Assembly (NCBI GenBank): GCA_938020565.1
Contig: CALIHP010000013.1
Coordinates: 1 to 64,000 of the forward strand
Direction: 5' to 3'
Source: an uncultured Anaerolineaceae bacterium
Lineage (GTDB): Bacteria; Chloroflexota; Anaerolineae; Anaerolineales; Anaerolineaceae
DNA length: 64,000 nt
Below are positions 8,141 to 18,000 of the stretch, one piece after another. A program made the translations under genes and the position numbers. The notes beneath the pieces are model-generated. The model did no database searches. It had not been told where the DNA came from and saw only the letters and a list, made by a program, of their open reading frames with translations. Position 1 is the stretch's first letter. The number at the start of each line of letters is the position of its first letter.

Positions 8141-9198
8141 GCCGCCGCCTTTCGCAGCTTCCGGATCTCACGGGCGCGATCCATCGCCGCACATTGATAA
8201 TTCGATAAGATTACGAAAATCATGACAAACCCCTGCATCAGTTCGATAAAGCTCGGCGGAATCCCCGCGACCTGCGCGGCGACCAGTCCGCCGACGCGCA
8301 GCGCGCCGAAGAGAAGCGCGGTAAATATAATCGCGATCGGGTTCGCGTTCGCAAGGATCGCGATTCCCAGCCCTTCCGACCCGATCGTCGGATTAAACCC
8401 CTGAACGAGCATGTGCTGCATGCCGTTGACTTCGGTCAGTCCGGCCGCCGCCGCCAGCGCGCCGCTGATAAAAAAGGTCAGAACGTACAGCTTTTTCGCG
8501 TCGATCCCGGACATCTCCGCCGCGCGCTGATTCAGCCCGACGGCACGGATCCGGAAACCGAACGGCGTCCGGTAGAGAACGACCCAGATCAGGACCGCCG
8601 TCAGGACCGCGATAACGAAACCCCAGTGCAGCCGCGTTCCCTGAACCAGCTTCGGAAGCCAGACGCTTTTCGCGAGCGGGTTCGTCTGCGGATATTCGCC
8701 TTTCGTCTCTTTCAGGACCGTCCGCAGCAGGTAATTCATGAAGTTCAGCGCGACATACGTCGACATCATACTCGTTAAGAACTCGTTCGCCTGGTACCGC
8801 GCCTTGAAGAACCCGATCAGCGCGCCCCAGGCGCCGCCCGCCGCTAAAATCGCTGAAAACGCGAGAATCAGGACAACCGCGCCCGGAAGCCGCTCGGCGA
8901 GCGATAACGAAACCGATACCGCGACGACTGCGCCGATATAAAACTGCCCCTGCGCGCCGATATTAAATAAACTCGCCTTATACGTAAACGTAAACGCCAG
9001 CCCGGTAAAAATCAGCGGGGTCGCTTTTACGAAGATATCGAAAAACGTATACTTATCGCGAAAAAGCGACGCGAAAAGAATCCGATAGACTTCGACCGGA
9101 TTCCGATCGATAAAAACCAACAGCAATCCGCTCAGCGCTAAACCGGCGCCAACCGCCAGCAGCCGGAAGAGAATCCCATCACGCAGCTTTTCATCCAT
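8137..9198 (-). CDS. BMP-type ABC importer, permease 1
   Basis: A polytopic permease of about 353 residues, paralogous to its downstream partner. The hydrophobic loop NIGAQGQFYIGAVVAVSVSLSL and the later FGFRIRAVGLNQRAAEMSGIDAKKLYVLTF segment, the ATPase-contacting loop, are typical of YufP/NupP-like subunits. I place the start at the ATG at 9198, which has GAAGGAGG six bases upstream and overlaps the ATPase stop (ATGGATGA); a start at 9216 would extend it by six residues into the ATPase gene. It forms the heterodimeric channel with the product of 7223-8140. Confidence 0.88.
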   Translation of the reverse strand: MDEKLRDGILFRLLAVGAGLALSGLLLVFIDRNPVEVYRILFASLFRDKYTFFDIFVKATPLIFTGLAFTFTYKASLFNIGAQGQFYIGAVVAVSVSLSLAERLPGAVVLILAFSAILAAGGAWGALIGFFKARYQANEFLTSMMSTYVALNFMNYLLRTVLKETKGEYPQTNPLAKSVWLPKLVQGTRLHWGFVIAVLTAVLIWVVLYRTPFGFRIRAVGLNQRAAEMSGIDAKKLYVLTFFISGALAAAAGLTEVNGMQHMLVQGFNPTIGSEGLGIAILANANPIAIIFTALLFGALRVGGLVAAQVAGIPPSFIELMQGFVMIFVILSNYQCAAMDRAREIRKLRKAAA

Positions 9199-10720
9199 GC
9201 GCGCCTCCTTCGCCAACCCTGTACCCCGCCATCAGCAGGCCGATCTCTTCTGTCGACAATTCGCCGCGGCGGTAAACGCCCTGCAATTTTCCTTTATACA
9301 AAACGGTAAAGCGATCCGAAAGCGCCATAATCTCGCTCAGTTCGGTCGAAACGAGAAGGATCGCTTTGCCCTTTTCTTTCTCTGCGCGAATGATCCGATG
9401 AACGTTGTCGATCGCGCCGAGATCGAGCCCGCGGGTCGGCTGGTCAAAAATAATGACCTTTTCGCCGATCTCGACTTCACGGGCGACGATGACCTTCTGC
9501 TGATTGCCGCCGGAAAGCGTCCTGAGGATCGCGTTCGGCCCTGACGCTTTTATTCGATAGGCCGAAATCGCGCGGTCGGACGCCTCGTCGACCTTTCGCC
9601 GGTCGATCAGCCCGTTCTTCAGCCAGCGCGGATCAAAGCTGGTCTTGAGGATCATGTTCTCGGCGATCGTCATGTTCATGACCAGCCCGTCGCGATGCCG
9701 GTTGGAAGGAACGTAGCCGATTCCCCGCCTGATCCGCGCCTGAATATCGAGCTTTTCAATCGCCTCGCCGTCCAGACGGATCGTTCCGGCCGCCGGCGGG
9801 AGCGCGCCGCAGAGCACCTCGCATAACTCCTGCTGCCCGTTGCCGCTGACCCCCGCGATTCCGAAAACTTCTCCGGCGTGGATCCCCAGCGTAATATCCG
9901 ACAGACTTGGAACCGCGCCTTCTCCGCCAACCGTGACGTTTTCAAGCGAAAGGCGAACCGGCGCCAGGCCGGCGTCTTCGCGGCTTTCCGCGCCCGGCTC
10001 GCCGTCCAGCTCGCGCCCGATCATTAACCGCGACAGCTCGCGCGCGTTCGTCTCGTCCTTGCGCAAGTCGCCGGAAATCCTCCCGCTGCGCATGACAATA
10101 ATCCGATCGGCAACCTCCATGACCTCCTGAAGCTTATGCGTAATGAAAACGACCGAGTTTCCCTCTGCCGTAAAGTTCTTAACGAAGGTCATCAGCTGTT
10201 CCGATTCCTGCGGCGTGAGAACCGCCGTCGGTTCGTCCATGATCAGCAGGCGGGTATTCTGATAAATCGCTTTCAGGATCTCGACCTTCTGCTGAACGCC
10301 GACCGCGAGACTGCTGACTTTGGCTTTCGGGTCGATTTCGAATCCATGCGCCGCCGCTAATCCGGCGACTTTCCGATGAACCGCGTCCCAATCGATCGTC
10401 CCATGGACGGTCCCGAGAATCAGGTTTTCCGTAACCGTATGCGCCGGGACTAACGAAAAATGCTGCTGGATCATCGTAATCCCGAGATTCATCGCGTCGC
10501 GCGGCGAGCGGATCACGACCGGCTTTCCGTCTTGAAGAATCTCGCCGCTGTCGGCATGATACAAGCCGTAAAGAATCTTCATGACCGTACTTTTCCCAGC
10601 GCCGTTTTCCCCCAGCAGCGCTAAAACCTCGCCCGGGTGAATCGCGAAAGAGACGTCCTGATTCGCGACGACGTGAGAGAAATACTTGGTAATATGTCTG
10701 AGTTCAATGAAATGGGTCAT
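9191..10720 (-). CDS. BMP-type ABC importer, ATPase with two nucleotide-binding domains
   Basis: A 509-residue fused ATPase of the sugar/nucleoside (MglA/YufO) type. The first domain has Walker A GENGAGKST (about 36-44) and Walker B LLIMDEPTAVL. The second has a degenerate Walker A (GVSGNGQQEL), the signature LSGGNQQKV and IIFDQPTRGLD, the usual asymmetry in this family. It powers the two downstream permeases. A TAAGG site seven bases before the ATG gives the start. It is separated from the substrate-binding protein gene by 270 bases containing a strong stem-loop (10871-10910). Confidence 0.92.
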   Translation of the reverse strand: MTHFIELRHITKYFSHVVANQDVSFAIHPGEVLALLGENGAGKSTVMKILYGLYHADSGEILQDGKPVVIRSPRDAMNLGITMIQQHFSLVPAHTVTENLILGTVHGTIDWDAVHRKVAGLAAAHGFEIDPKAKVSSLAVGVQQKVEILKAIYQNTRLLIMDEPTAVLTPQESEQLMTFVKNFTAEGNSVVFITHKLQEVMEVADRIIVMRSGRISGDLRKDETNARELSRLMIGRELDGEPGAESREDAGLAPVRLSLENVTVGGEGAVPSLSDITLGIHAGEVFGIAGVSGNGQQELCEVLCGALPPAAGTIRLDGEAIEKLDIQARIRRGIGYVPSNRHRDGLVMNMTIAENMILKTSFDPRWLKNGLIDRRKVDEASDRAISAYRIKASGPNAILRTLSGGNQQKVIVAREVEIGEKVIIFDQPTRGLDLGAIDNVHRIIRAEKEKGKAILLVSTELSEIMALSDRFTVLYKGKLQGVYRRGELSTEEIGLLMAGYRVGEGGAHG

Positions 10721-10870
10721 ACTATAACCTTACGAAATCAGGAAGAGCCCGCCCGTATGGAGCTGCGCCAGTCCTCAAAGTATCGGAAAACCGCGGCAGT
10801 AATACGCCAGTCCCCATTCCTTGCAGGCTCGAACGCACCGGCAAGAGCGGAGCGCGTCGAACGCTTTTAC

Positions 10871-10910
10871 ACGAGGGAGGAAGAGGCCCTTCGCCTTCTT
10901 CCTCCCTCGT
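10871..10910 (-). terminator. intercistronic stem-loop between binding protein and ATPase genes
   Basis: A perfect 14-bp stem (10871-10884 with 10897-10910) with a 12-base loop and no U-tract on the minus strand. Lying between the binding-protein gene and the ATPase gene of one operon, it probably protects the upstream message or attenuates the downstream one so that binding protein is made in excess. The rest of the 10721-10990 gap shows a palindrome GAAAAGCGCTTTTC and no credible gene. Confidence 0.6.
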
Positions 10911-10990
10911 ATGAATAGGCCGGAACCGAAAAGCGCTTTTCAAACGGCCGTTTTTCAGAATCCGGATGAAAATCCTTTCGCTCAGGCGGG

Positions 10991-11980
10991 TTAGAAGAGC
11001 GTGGTCAGGTCGACCTTCCCGTCTTCATACTCGGCGAGCTTCTCAGCAACAAACGTCTGAATTTCTTCGCTGACGTTCTCGGTATAAATCGGAACGAAAA
11101 GACCTTCGGCAATCCCGGCTTCGTGAACCATGTTCCCCGACAGCTCGCCCTTTAAGAATTTATCGACCGCCCAGGTATAGAAAGCTTTGAAATCGAAATC
11201 GACGGAAGCGACGACAGTTTCCGGATCGATCACCGTCTGGTCAGAGGAGAAGCCGATAAATTTAGCGCCTTTTTCCGCGGCGGCCTGAATCCCGCCCAGT
11301 CCGACCTGATTCGCATAGATGAATATTACGTCCGCGCCATTATCGATCATCTGCTCGGTCATCTGCTTCCCCAGCGCGATATCGTCCCAGCTGTTCGCGT
11401 ACGCACGGACGGCCGCGGCATCCTCAATTCCACGCTCCTTCGCGATATCGACCGAAACCTTTTCGTAAACGGAAAGCAGGTTTTCCATCGCCTGATTCGG
11501 GAAGCCGCCGATCGTAGCGAACTGACCTTTTTCGCTGACCTGCCCGGCGATGAGCGCCGCGATATAGCTGCCCTCATATTCGCGCGGGAAAATCGGCGCG
11601 ACGTTATCGCCCGTGCTGACCGTCCCGTTCACGACGCAGAAGGTCGTATCCGGGTATTCCGCCGCGACCGCGTTCGCCGCTTCGTCGAACTGCGTTCCCG
11701 CCGCTAAAACGAGATCGTATCCGCGCTCTGCATACTGACGGAACGTCGATTCATAATCAGCCGCCTGGATATTTTCAACATACTCGATATTCGTTCCAAG
11801 CTGCTCGTTGCTGGCGACGAGCCCGGCGTAGTTGGTCGCGTTCCAGCTTTGATCGTTGATCGAACCGGGAAGGATCAGCGCAATCTTATAATCGCCGACC
11901 GCTTTCTGCGCCGAGGCCGCCGAGAAAACGGCAACACAGCAGAACAAGACAAGCAATACAACTGAAATATTTTTTTTCAT
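10991..11980 (-). CDS. BMP family substrate-binding protein
   Basis: A 329-residue exported binding protein of the basic-membrane-protein/PnrA family, which captures nucleosides in characterised members. The N-terminus is a signal peptide (two Lys, a hydrophobic core with two Cys, then ASA-Gln). It lacks a clear lipobox, so signal peptidase I cleavage is more likely than lipid anchoring. The fold elements YKIALILPGSINDQSWN, FRQYAERGYDLVLAAGTQF and DVIFIYANQVGLGGIQAAAEKGAKFIGFSSD are typical. It is the first gene of the operon, with a near-perfect promoter at 12032-12059 and AAAGGAG six bases before the ATG. Confidence 0.92.
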   Translation of the reverse strand: MKKNISVVLLVLFCCVAVFSAASAQKAVGDYKIALILPGSINDQSWNATNYAGLVASNEQLGTNIEYVENIQAADYESTFRQYAERGYDLVLAAGTQFDEAANAVAAEYPDTTFCVVNGTVSTGDNVAPIFPREYEGSYIAALIAGQVSEKGQFATIGGFPNQAMENLLSVYEKVSVDIAKERGIEDAAAVRAYANSWDDIALGKQMTEQMIDNGADVIFIYANQVGLGGIQAAAEKGAKFIGFSSDQTVIDPETVVASVDFDFKAFYTWAVDKFLKGELSGNMVHEAGIAEGLFVPIYTENVSEEIQTFVAEKLAEYEDGKVDLTTLF

Positions 11981-12031
11981 GAAAAACTCCTTTTCAGTCT
12001 GAATAATTGTCTGACAAAGCAGATCTCCTAA

Positions 12032-12059
12032 ATTATATATCGGGGCAAAGCGCTGTCAA
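12032..12059 (-). promoter_or_regulatory. strong promoter of the BMP importer operon
   Basis: TTGACA (12054-12059) and TATAAT (12032-12037), both perfect, 16 bases apart, reading leftwards. The leader is roughly 45 bases and contains a direct repeat TCAGAC-x6-TCAGAC that could be a regulator site. The remainder of the gap to 12252 shows nothing recognisable. Confidence 0.8.
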
Positions 12060-12252
12060 TGTTACATTAATCATGTTTAACCGCTCGGATATCGTTCCTG
12101 AAGCTCGTTATCGCGCCGAATCCGGACGCAGCGGGACAAACGCAGGCGCCCCTTCCAAAAGAGGCAGAATACTTTTCTTAAAAATCATCCCCAGCTTCTC
12201 CCGATCGCCGGATTTTCTATCGTTCCCTTACTCATAAGATATGGCGACTTTT

Positions 12253-13629
12253 TTACCCGTCCAGAAAAACCTCGTCCCCGCGGAGCCCGGTCGCGGCGTC
12301 GCGGACGGCGGAAAGCCGGTCCGCCATCTCAGCTTTCAGGTCCGTCCCGGCGAGCGCGTCGAAACGCCGGACCGCGCGCGCCGCAGCGCGGATATTATTT
12401 TTCGGCTCGATCCGATCGAACGCATCGAAATACCAGCCGCAGGAGGTAAACATGCGATGACGATCGAGCTGCACAGCCATCAGCGCCTTGACCCGTTCGG
12501 CGGCCGCCCCGTCCGCGCTTCCAAGCCGGCGCGCCGCGAACGCGTCCGCGCTCTCCGCGCCAACCAGAACCCGGCCATAATCGTTCCGGGTTTCCTGAAG
12601 CCCGAGCCCGAAACTTCCCAGCGCGCGTTCCGATTCGAAATCGATAACGTCCGCGAGGAAATTAAGCGCCTCTCGAAGCGGCGCTTTCCAGCCGCCGCGC
12701 TCCGCGCAGCCGCATTCGCCGCGCCAGCGTTCCACGCCGTGATGACAGCTCCACGACGTATTTTCACGAATTTTTATCGCGTTAAGTTTCTTCGCATCCC
12801 GTAAAACCTGCGCCGGTACGAGCGGCGTCACGCCCACCGCCTCCGCAGCTCCGGTCGTCAGCCAACAGAGAAATTCAGCGCGGTTGGGCTGATGATGCCC
12901 ATAGAGTTCGCCATCCGACGCGATAACGAACGTTCGCGGAATACGACCGCGCGCAGGGAACATCGGCGCCAGCAGCTCGCGCAGGTAACGATCGGCGTCG
13001 AGCGTCGCGTCGGGATCGAAGCTGGCGTTCAGCGAAAGCTCGCGTTCAAAGAAAAAGACGACGATCTCCCGACCGCCCGGGAGCGCGACCCGATAGGGAC
13101 GCGACGGGTCGAGCGCGTCGGAGGGCTCCGCCTGCCAGGGGGCGAGAATCGTAAACCGGATCCCGTTCTCAGCCAAAACGTCGAGCGTTTCCAGATTGAC
13201 GGCCGTCTCCGGCGCCCAAAGTCCGAGCGGACGCCGCCCGAAGCGCGCTTCGTAATCCGCAATCCCCCATCTGACCTGCGTTTCCCTGTCCGCGCGGGAC
13301 GAGAGCGGCAGGATCGTATGATGATACGATTGCGCCATGGCGTTCGACACGCCGTTTTTTTCGAAGAACTCCGCTTCCTGATCGAGGATAGCCCGATGCA
13401 GCTGCGGATGAGCCTGCGCAAGCCAGTTCCCCAGCGTCGGGCCAAGATCGAAACTGATCCGCGAGAAATTCCCGAGCTCCGCGTTCGGCAGGTAACACTG
13501 CGACGTGATTTTCTCGTTCCAATTCCCGAAGCCCTCCGCGCCCGGCTCGTCGGGAATCCGCCCGGTTTCGGGATCCTCCCGCGGCGGCTGATAAAAATGA
13601 CCATGCACACAAAAATTTTTCAGTCCCAT
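12253..13629 (-). CDS. GH57 family glycoside hydrolase (DUF3536-like)
   Basis: A 458-residue cytoplasmic protein of glycoside hydrolase family 57. Landmarks in order are VHGHFYQPPRE at the N-terminus (conserved region 1), LWAPETAV with the probable nucleophile Glu region, ASDGELYGHHQP with the Asp region, and a C-terminal helical part with CHHGVERWRGECGC. Relatives are amylases, branching enzymes or glucanotransferases acting on alpha-glucans; exact activity is not predictable. The ATG at 13629 has GGGAG just upstream; the frame also runs from a TTG 21 bases earlier without a ribosome site. It is the last gene of the leftward cluster from 18743, suggesting glycogen or maltodextrin metabolism. 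Confidence 0.82.
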   Translation of the reverse strand: MGLKNFCVHGHFYQPPREDPETGRIPDEPGAEGFGNWNEKITSQCYLPNAELGNFSRISFDLGPTLGNWLAQAHPQLHRAILDQEAEFFEKNGVSNAMAQSYHHTILPLSSRADRETQVRWGIADYEARFGRRPLGLWAPETAVNLETLDVLAENGIRFTILAPWQAEPSDALDPSRPYRVALPGGREIVVFFFERELSLNASFDPDATLDADRYLRELLAPMFPARGRIPRTFVIASDGELYGHHQPNRAEFLCWLTTGAAEAVGVTPLVPAQVLRDAKKLNAIKIRENTSWSCHHGVERWRGECGCAERGGWKAPLREALNFLADVIDFESERALGSFGLGLQETRNDYGRVLVGAESADAFAARRLGSADGAAAERVKALMAVQLDRHRMFTSCGWYFDAFDRIEPKNNIRAAARAVRRFDALAGTDLKAEMADRLSAVRDAATGLRGDEVFLDG

Positions 13630-13690
13630 ATGGCTCCCATTAAGGTTCAAAAATCCATCTCAACGGCGCGTCCGCTTCAAGCTTCCTGAA

Positions 13691-14122
13691 TCATCCCGCC
13701 AATCCGCCTGACGGACGACCGGCGTCCTTTTCCGAACGGGCCGATGGCAAACTCCGAATCAGGCTGCCGAGACGCAATTCTTTTCGCCAGTCGGGCGGCT
13801 CGCCGTCTTCGCTCCAATATTCATCCAATTCCGCGATCCGTTCGCCGAGTAAACGGATAAACGAAACAACATGAAATGAGACCGAATCATCAGCGGCAAA
13901 AACCCGGATGACCGTGACGATCGTCCCGTCCGTCCGCTCAACCCGTTCTACCTGACCGCGCCATTGTCCCGGATAATCGCAGTTCGCGCGGATAAATTCG
14001 CCGACACTGAATTGTTCGTTTGTGGTATGCCAACGGATCACCGCGTAGGGAAGAAAAAAATCCTCTAATCGGGTCCGTTCCTGATTAACGACGGAACGCC
14101 AAAACGATACAACATCAAACAT
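13691..14122 (-). CDS. NTF2/SnoaL-like domain protein
   Basis: A 143-residue soluble protein that reads as a nuclear-transport-factor-2-like alpha+beta barrel: FWRSVVNQERTRLEDFFLPYAVIRWHTTNEQFSVGEFIRANCDYPGQWRGQVERVE, then strands ending in RIAELDEYWSEDGEPPDWRK. Proteins of this kind are small-molecule binders or enzymes with varied roles; the ligand is unknown. It sits between the epimerase and GH57 genes on the same strand. The C-terminal ~25 residues are low-complexity. Confidence 0.65.
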   Translation of the reverse strand: MFDVVSFWRSVVNQERTRLEDFFLPYAVIRWHTTNEQFSVGEFIRANCDYPGQWRGQVERVERTDGTIVTVIRVFAADDSVSFHVVSFIRLLGERIAELDEYWSEDGEPPDWRKELRLGSLIRSLPSARSEKDAGRPSGGLAG

Positions 14123-14162
14123 CTCCTGCCTCCCCGGACCTTGAAAACGGCGGCGCGTCCGC

Positions 14163-15059
14163 TTATCCGCGTTCGCTGAGATAGGATAAATTCCGGCTCA
14201 GCCGCGTCGGGACAAGCGAGAACTCCCTCGGTAATACGTCGATTCCGGTAATCCGGTCCTCGGCGAGATAATCCGTCCAGAAATATATCCGCGGGAACTT
14301 CGGGAACCATTGTTCCATCGCAATGACCAGCTGCCGGTGCCAGACGGGCGAAATCCGCAGCAGCCGCTTCTGAATCTTCAACTCCTCCATAATCATCAGA
14401 AATATTTCCTCAACCGTCAGCGACTCCATCCCCCCGACCGTAATCGTCGTAAACGCTTTCTTCGCGTCCTCGAAACAGAGCAGCAAGCATGTCGCCAGGT
14501 CGTCGACCCAGAGCGGCTGAACTTTTGCCGAGCCGTCCCCCGGGATCGGGACGAAACGCGGGAACGCGCGAAGATAGCGCGCGAAGACCTCGGTAAAATG
14601 ATCATGCTTCCCATAGACCGCCGCCGTTCGTAAAATCGTATAAGGAACGCCGGAAGCGACGATCGCCGCTTCCGACAGCGCCTTCGCTTTCAGATACGGA
14701 TAAGCTGAATGCCGGTCCGCGCCTAAATGACTCAGGTAAAAGAAACGTTCGATTTCCATCTCCCGTCCCAGCTCGGCGAGGATCCGGGTCGATCGGATAT
14801 CGACGCGCTCGAAATCGTAATGAATCCCGCGCGATTCGGTACCGACGAGATGAAAAATCGTCCTGACGCCCTTAAGCGACGCACGAACGCTTCGTTCGTC
14901 GTCAAGCCCGGAAATTGCCACGTCGACCGCCAGCCCGGGCGGGAGCCGCGGCGTTTCGGTCGACGGATTGATCAGCAGCCGAATCGGGTATCCCAGGGAA
15001 ACGAGGTTACGGACCAGGACGTTTCCGATAAACCCCGTTCCCCCTGTCACTAATATCAT
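14163..15059 (-). CDS. NAD(P)-binding epimerase/dehydratase-like protein (NDUFA9-like SDR)
   Basis: A 298-residue atypical short-chain dehydrogenase with the Rossmann motif GGTGFIG at residues 6-12 and sequences such as FFYLSHLGADRHSAYPYLKAKALSEAAIVASGVPYTILRTAAVYG. The YxxxK pair is present as YPYLKAK. It resembles the NmrA/NDUFA9 group often annotated as nucleoside-diphosphate-sugar epimerases. Its start codon directly follows the stop of the large GH13-like gene (TAG-ATG). Substrate unknown. Confidence 0.75.
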   Translation of the reverse strand: MILVTGGTGFIGNVLVRNLVSLGYPIRLLINPSTETPRLPPGLAVDVAISGLDDERSVRASLKGVRTIFHLVGTESRGIHYDFERVDIRSTRILAELGREMEIERFFYLSHLGADRHSAYPYLKAKALSEAAIVASGVPYTILRTAAVYGKHDHFTEVFARYLRAFPRFVPIPGDGSAKVQPLWVDDLATCLLLCFEDAKKAFTTITVGGMESLTVEEIFLMIMEELKIQKRLLRISPVWHRQLVIAMEQWFPKFPRIYFWTDYLAEDRITGIDVLPREFSLVPTRLSRNLSYLSERG

Positions 15060-18000
15060 CTACTTCTTTTCTTCGCCTTCCTTCTTTTCGCTCTTCCTCG
15101 CCCGCCGCTTCGGTTCCTTCGGCTCGTCCGAGTCCTTCGCCTTCTTTCTCGCTTTGGGCTTTCCCTCAGCTTTTTTCGCAGCGGACGTTTCGGCGCCGAT
15201 TTTCTTTTTCCGCTTTTCCGGCGCTTCCCCGGTCTTCTCCGCGGCCGCCTCCGAGACCTTTTCCGCGCCCTCGTCCGCGACAGCCGCCTTCATGGCGATC
15301 ATCCGGTCATAGCGGTACTCCGACGCTTCGACGCGCGCCTGGAACGTTTCGAAAAGTCCCCCGACCGCGCGGATCGCCGCGTTCCGTTCCGCCGCCCCCA
15401 GCGTCGGATCGAACGCGAGGGCGTAATACCCGCCGATCCGGATAACCCGTCCCAACAGCTCCGCCATCTCGCGATTGAACCAGCGGACGCCCTCAAACGT
15501 ATTCACACGAAGCAGTACACGCGTTTCCTCCGCCTCAAGCATGTCGTCCAAAACGAGATCGATCGTATCGAAGCGCACGGCGCGCAGCCGGTCCAGCCCG
15601 ATAAAATAAAGCCAGCGGATCGCCTCGGCCTGTTCCGGGATCGTCGGGAGATAAAATCCCGCCGCCGAAAGCGCGTTCGAAAGCGTGCGTTCGAGGAACC
15701 AGTCGCGGAAAAGATCGACCGGCGGGAACGCCGACCGCGACGGGACCTTGCTTTCCGCCATGAACCGAAGCGTCGCGGCCAGATAGGTATCGACCCAAAG
15801 GCCGGGATTCTCGCGAACGGCGACGTCGAACTTTTCGAGCGCCTGATTCGTCGCGGCCATTCCGGGAACGGCTTTCGAACCCGGGAGCGTCAACATCTCC
15901 CGGACGCCATGAATAAACCCATCGTACATCAGCGCAGTATCTTTTCCCTGAACCCCGTACCAGGTATTGAACAGGTTCGCCAGGCACTCGAAATCGGGCC
16001 AGGTACCGTTGACAACCTGCTGCCAGACGTCCGGATTCCCGACGCCGGTCCCGACCAGTTCCTCCAGCCAGCGCAGCTTCGCGCCGTCGTAAGACCAGCG
16101 GAACGGATCCAGGATATACTTGATCGCCAGCTCCTGAAGCGCGGTATAAATATCCTCCGTTCCCCGATCGCCGAGCTCCGCGCAGAGCTTCCCCCAGCTT
16201 CCCTGAAGATCGTCATGAATTTCATAAATATCGTTAAAGACGTAATATTCGTACGCCCCGAGCGACAGGAACAAGCCCTCGTTCATCAGCCGGATCGAGG
16301 GACGGATAAAATACTGCTTGCGGATTTCGTCGTGAAGGATGACGTAGCGGTCGGGTTCATAACGCAGCCCAAGCGCGTCCCCAAGCGTCGTTTCAACCGT
16401 CGCCTTATCCGTCGATCCGGCGGGAATGTACGGGACCGACTGCCGGACGAAGCCCTGAGTATCGCCATAGCGATTGTTGTAAACGAAAAGCGATTTCTTG
16501 CCCTCGCCAAAATTCGAATATGCGAAAACGTTCTCGTCGGTATTTCCATAACCGGTCGCGAAATTATAAAGACGGAAGTTGTCGACTTCGGCGAAGCGGC
16601 GGCGCTGATGAAGAAGCGGGAAAATCTCCCGTTCATGCCGGCGCATCAGGTCCCAATCGACCTGCTCGTCCCAGTACGCCCGCCGGTACTCCATCCCGTA
16701 TTTCTCGGTAAAGCCCTGAAGCTGCCCGTGCCCGAACATGGGCAGCCCGGGAATCGTCACCATCATCGCTAAAATCCCGAAATACTTATCGCCTTTACCG
16801 AATTGCTCCACGGCAGTCTTCTCGTCCGGATTATTCATGAAGTTAACGTATCGTTTCAGGATTTCCGGCTCGAAGTCGAGCGTCGTCTTGATCAATACGC
16901 GGTATTTGGCGTTGTCCTCGTCGCGGAGAATATTCATGAACGCAGAATTGTATACGCGGTGCATCCCGAGCGTCCGAACAAAATACCCTTCCATCAGCCA
17001 GAACGCCTCGGCCAGCAGCAGCGTATCCGGAACTTCCGCCGCAATCCGATCGACGACATTGCGCCAGAATTCTTCCGGGAACGCCCGATCAAATTCAGCC
17101 TTGGTCAGGCCATATTCGGACCGGGTCGCGATATCGCCGCCCGTTCCCGGTTCCGGGAACCAGAGACGCTGATAATGCCGCTTGGTCAGCGTCATCGCCG
17201 CGTCAAAACGGATAATCGGGAAACGCCGCGCCACGCCGATAATCGTCTGCGTCACCAGCTCGCGAACCTCCGGATTCAGGTAGTTCAGCTGCGCCGTGTC
17301 GTTCCAGGGCATCGTCGTCCCGTCGTTTCCATGGTAGATATAGCGCGTATCGCCAGTATTGAAATCGACGCGCTTGAAAACGACGGCGGCGTCCTCGCGC
17401 GTGTAATAATGGTCCTCGATAAAGATCCCGATATTCGGATCGGGGGAGAGGTTCGGCCCGTTGAACGTGTAAGACGGGAAGGGGCTATACGGAAGAGAGA
17501 GGAAAAGATCCGGCCGGTAAAGGACCCATTCTGAATCGATCCCCATGTGGTTCGGAACCATATCGGAGGCCAGACGGATCCCGAACCGCCGGGTCTTCGC
17601 TTCCAGTCCGCGCAGCGCCTCCTCGCCGCCAAGATCGGACGCGATCTGGTAGCTGCGCAGCGAGTACGCCGAGGCCAGCGCTTCCGGATTGCCGCAGAGC
17701 TGCTTAATCCGCGCGGACGCCGCCGATCGTTCCCAAAGCCCGATCAGCCATAAGCCGGTAAAGCCCTGATCCGCAAGCGTCCGGAGCGTTTCGTCCGGAA
17801 TCTGGTCCAGCGTTCGAATCGGGTAACCGTATTCCCGGCTCAGCTGGTCCAGCCAGACGTAAACGTTCTTCGCTATCAGGACCAGCCGCGGCATCCATTC
17901 CCTGTCCTGACTGAACGCTTCGTATTCATCTTCGCCGAATCCGCCGGCGCCGTCGCTATAAACCGGGATCCGAACCTCGCCGGGGCCGAAACCATGATCC

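Noticed and set aside
10721..10990. A small gene between the BMP binding protein and ATPase genes
   Set aside because: The frames there are short and poor in protein-like composition; the palindromes explain the sequence better.
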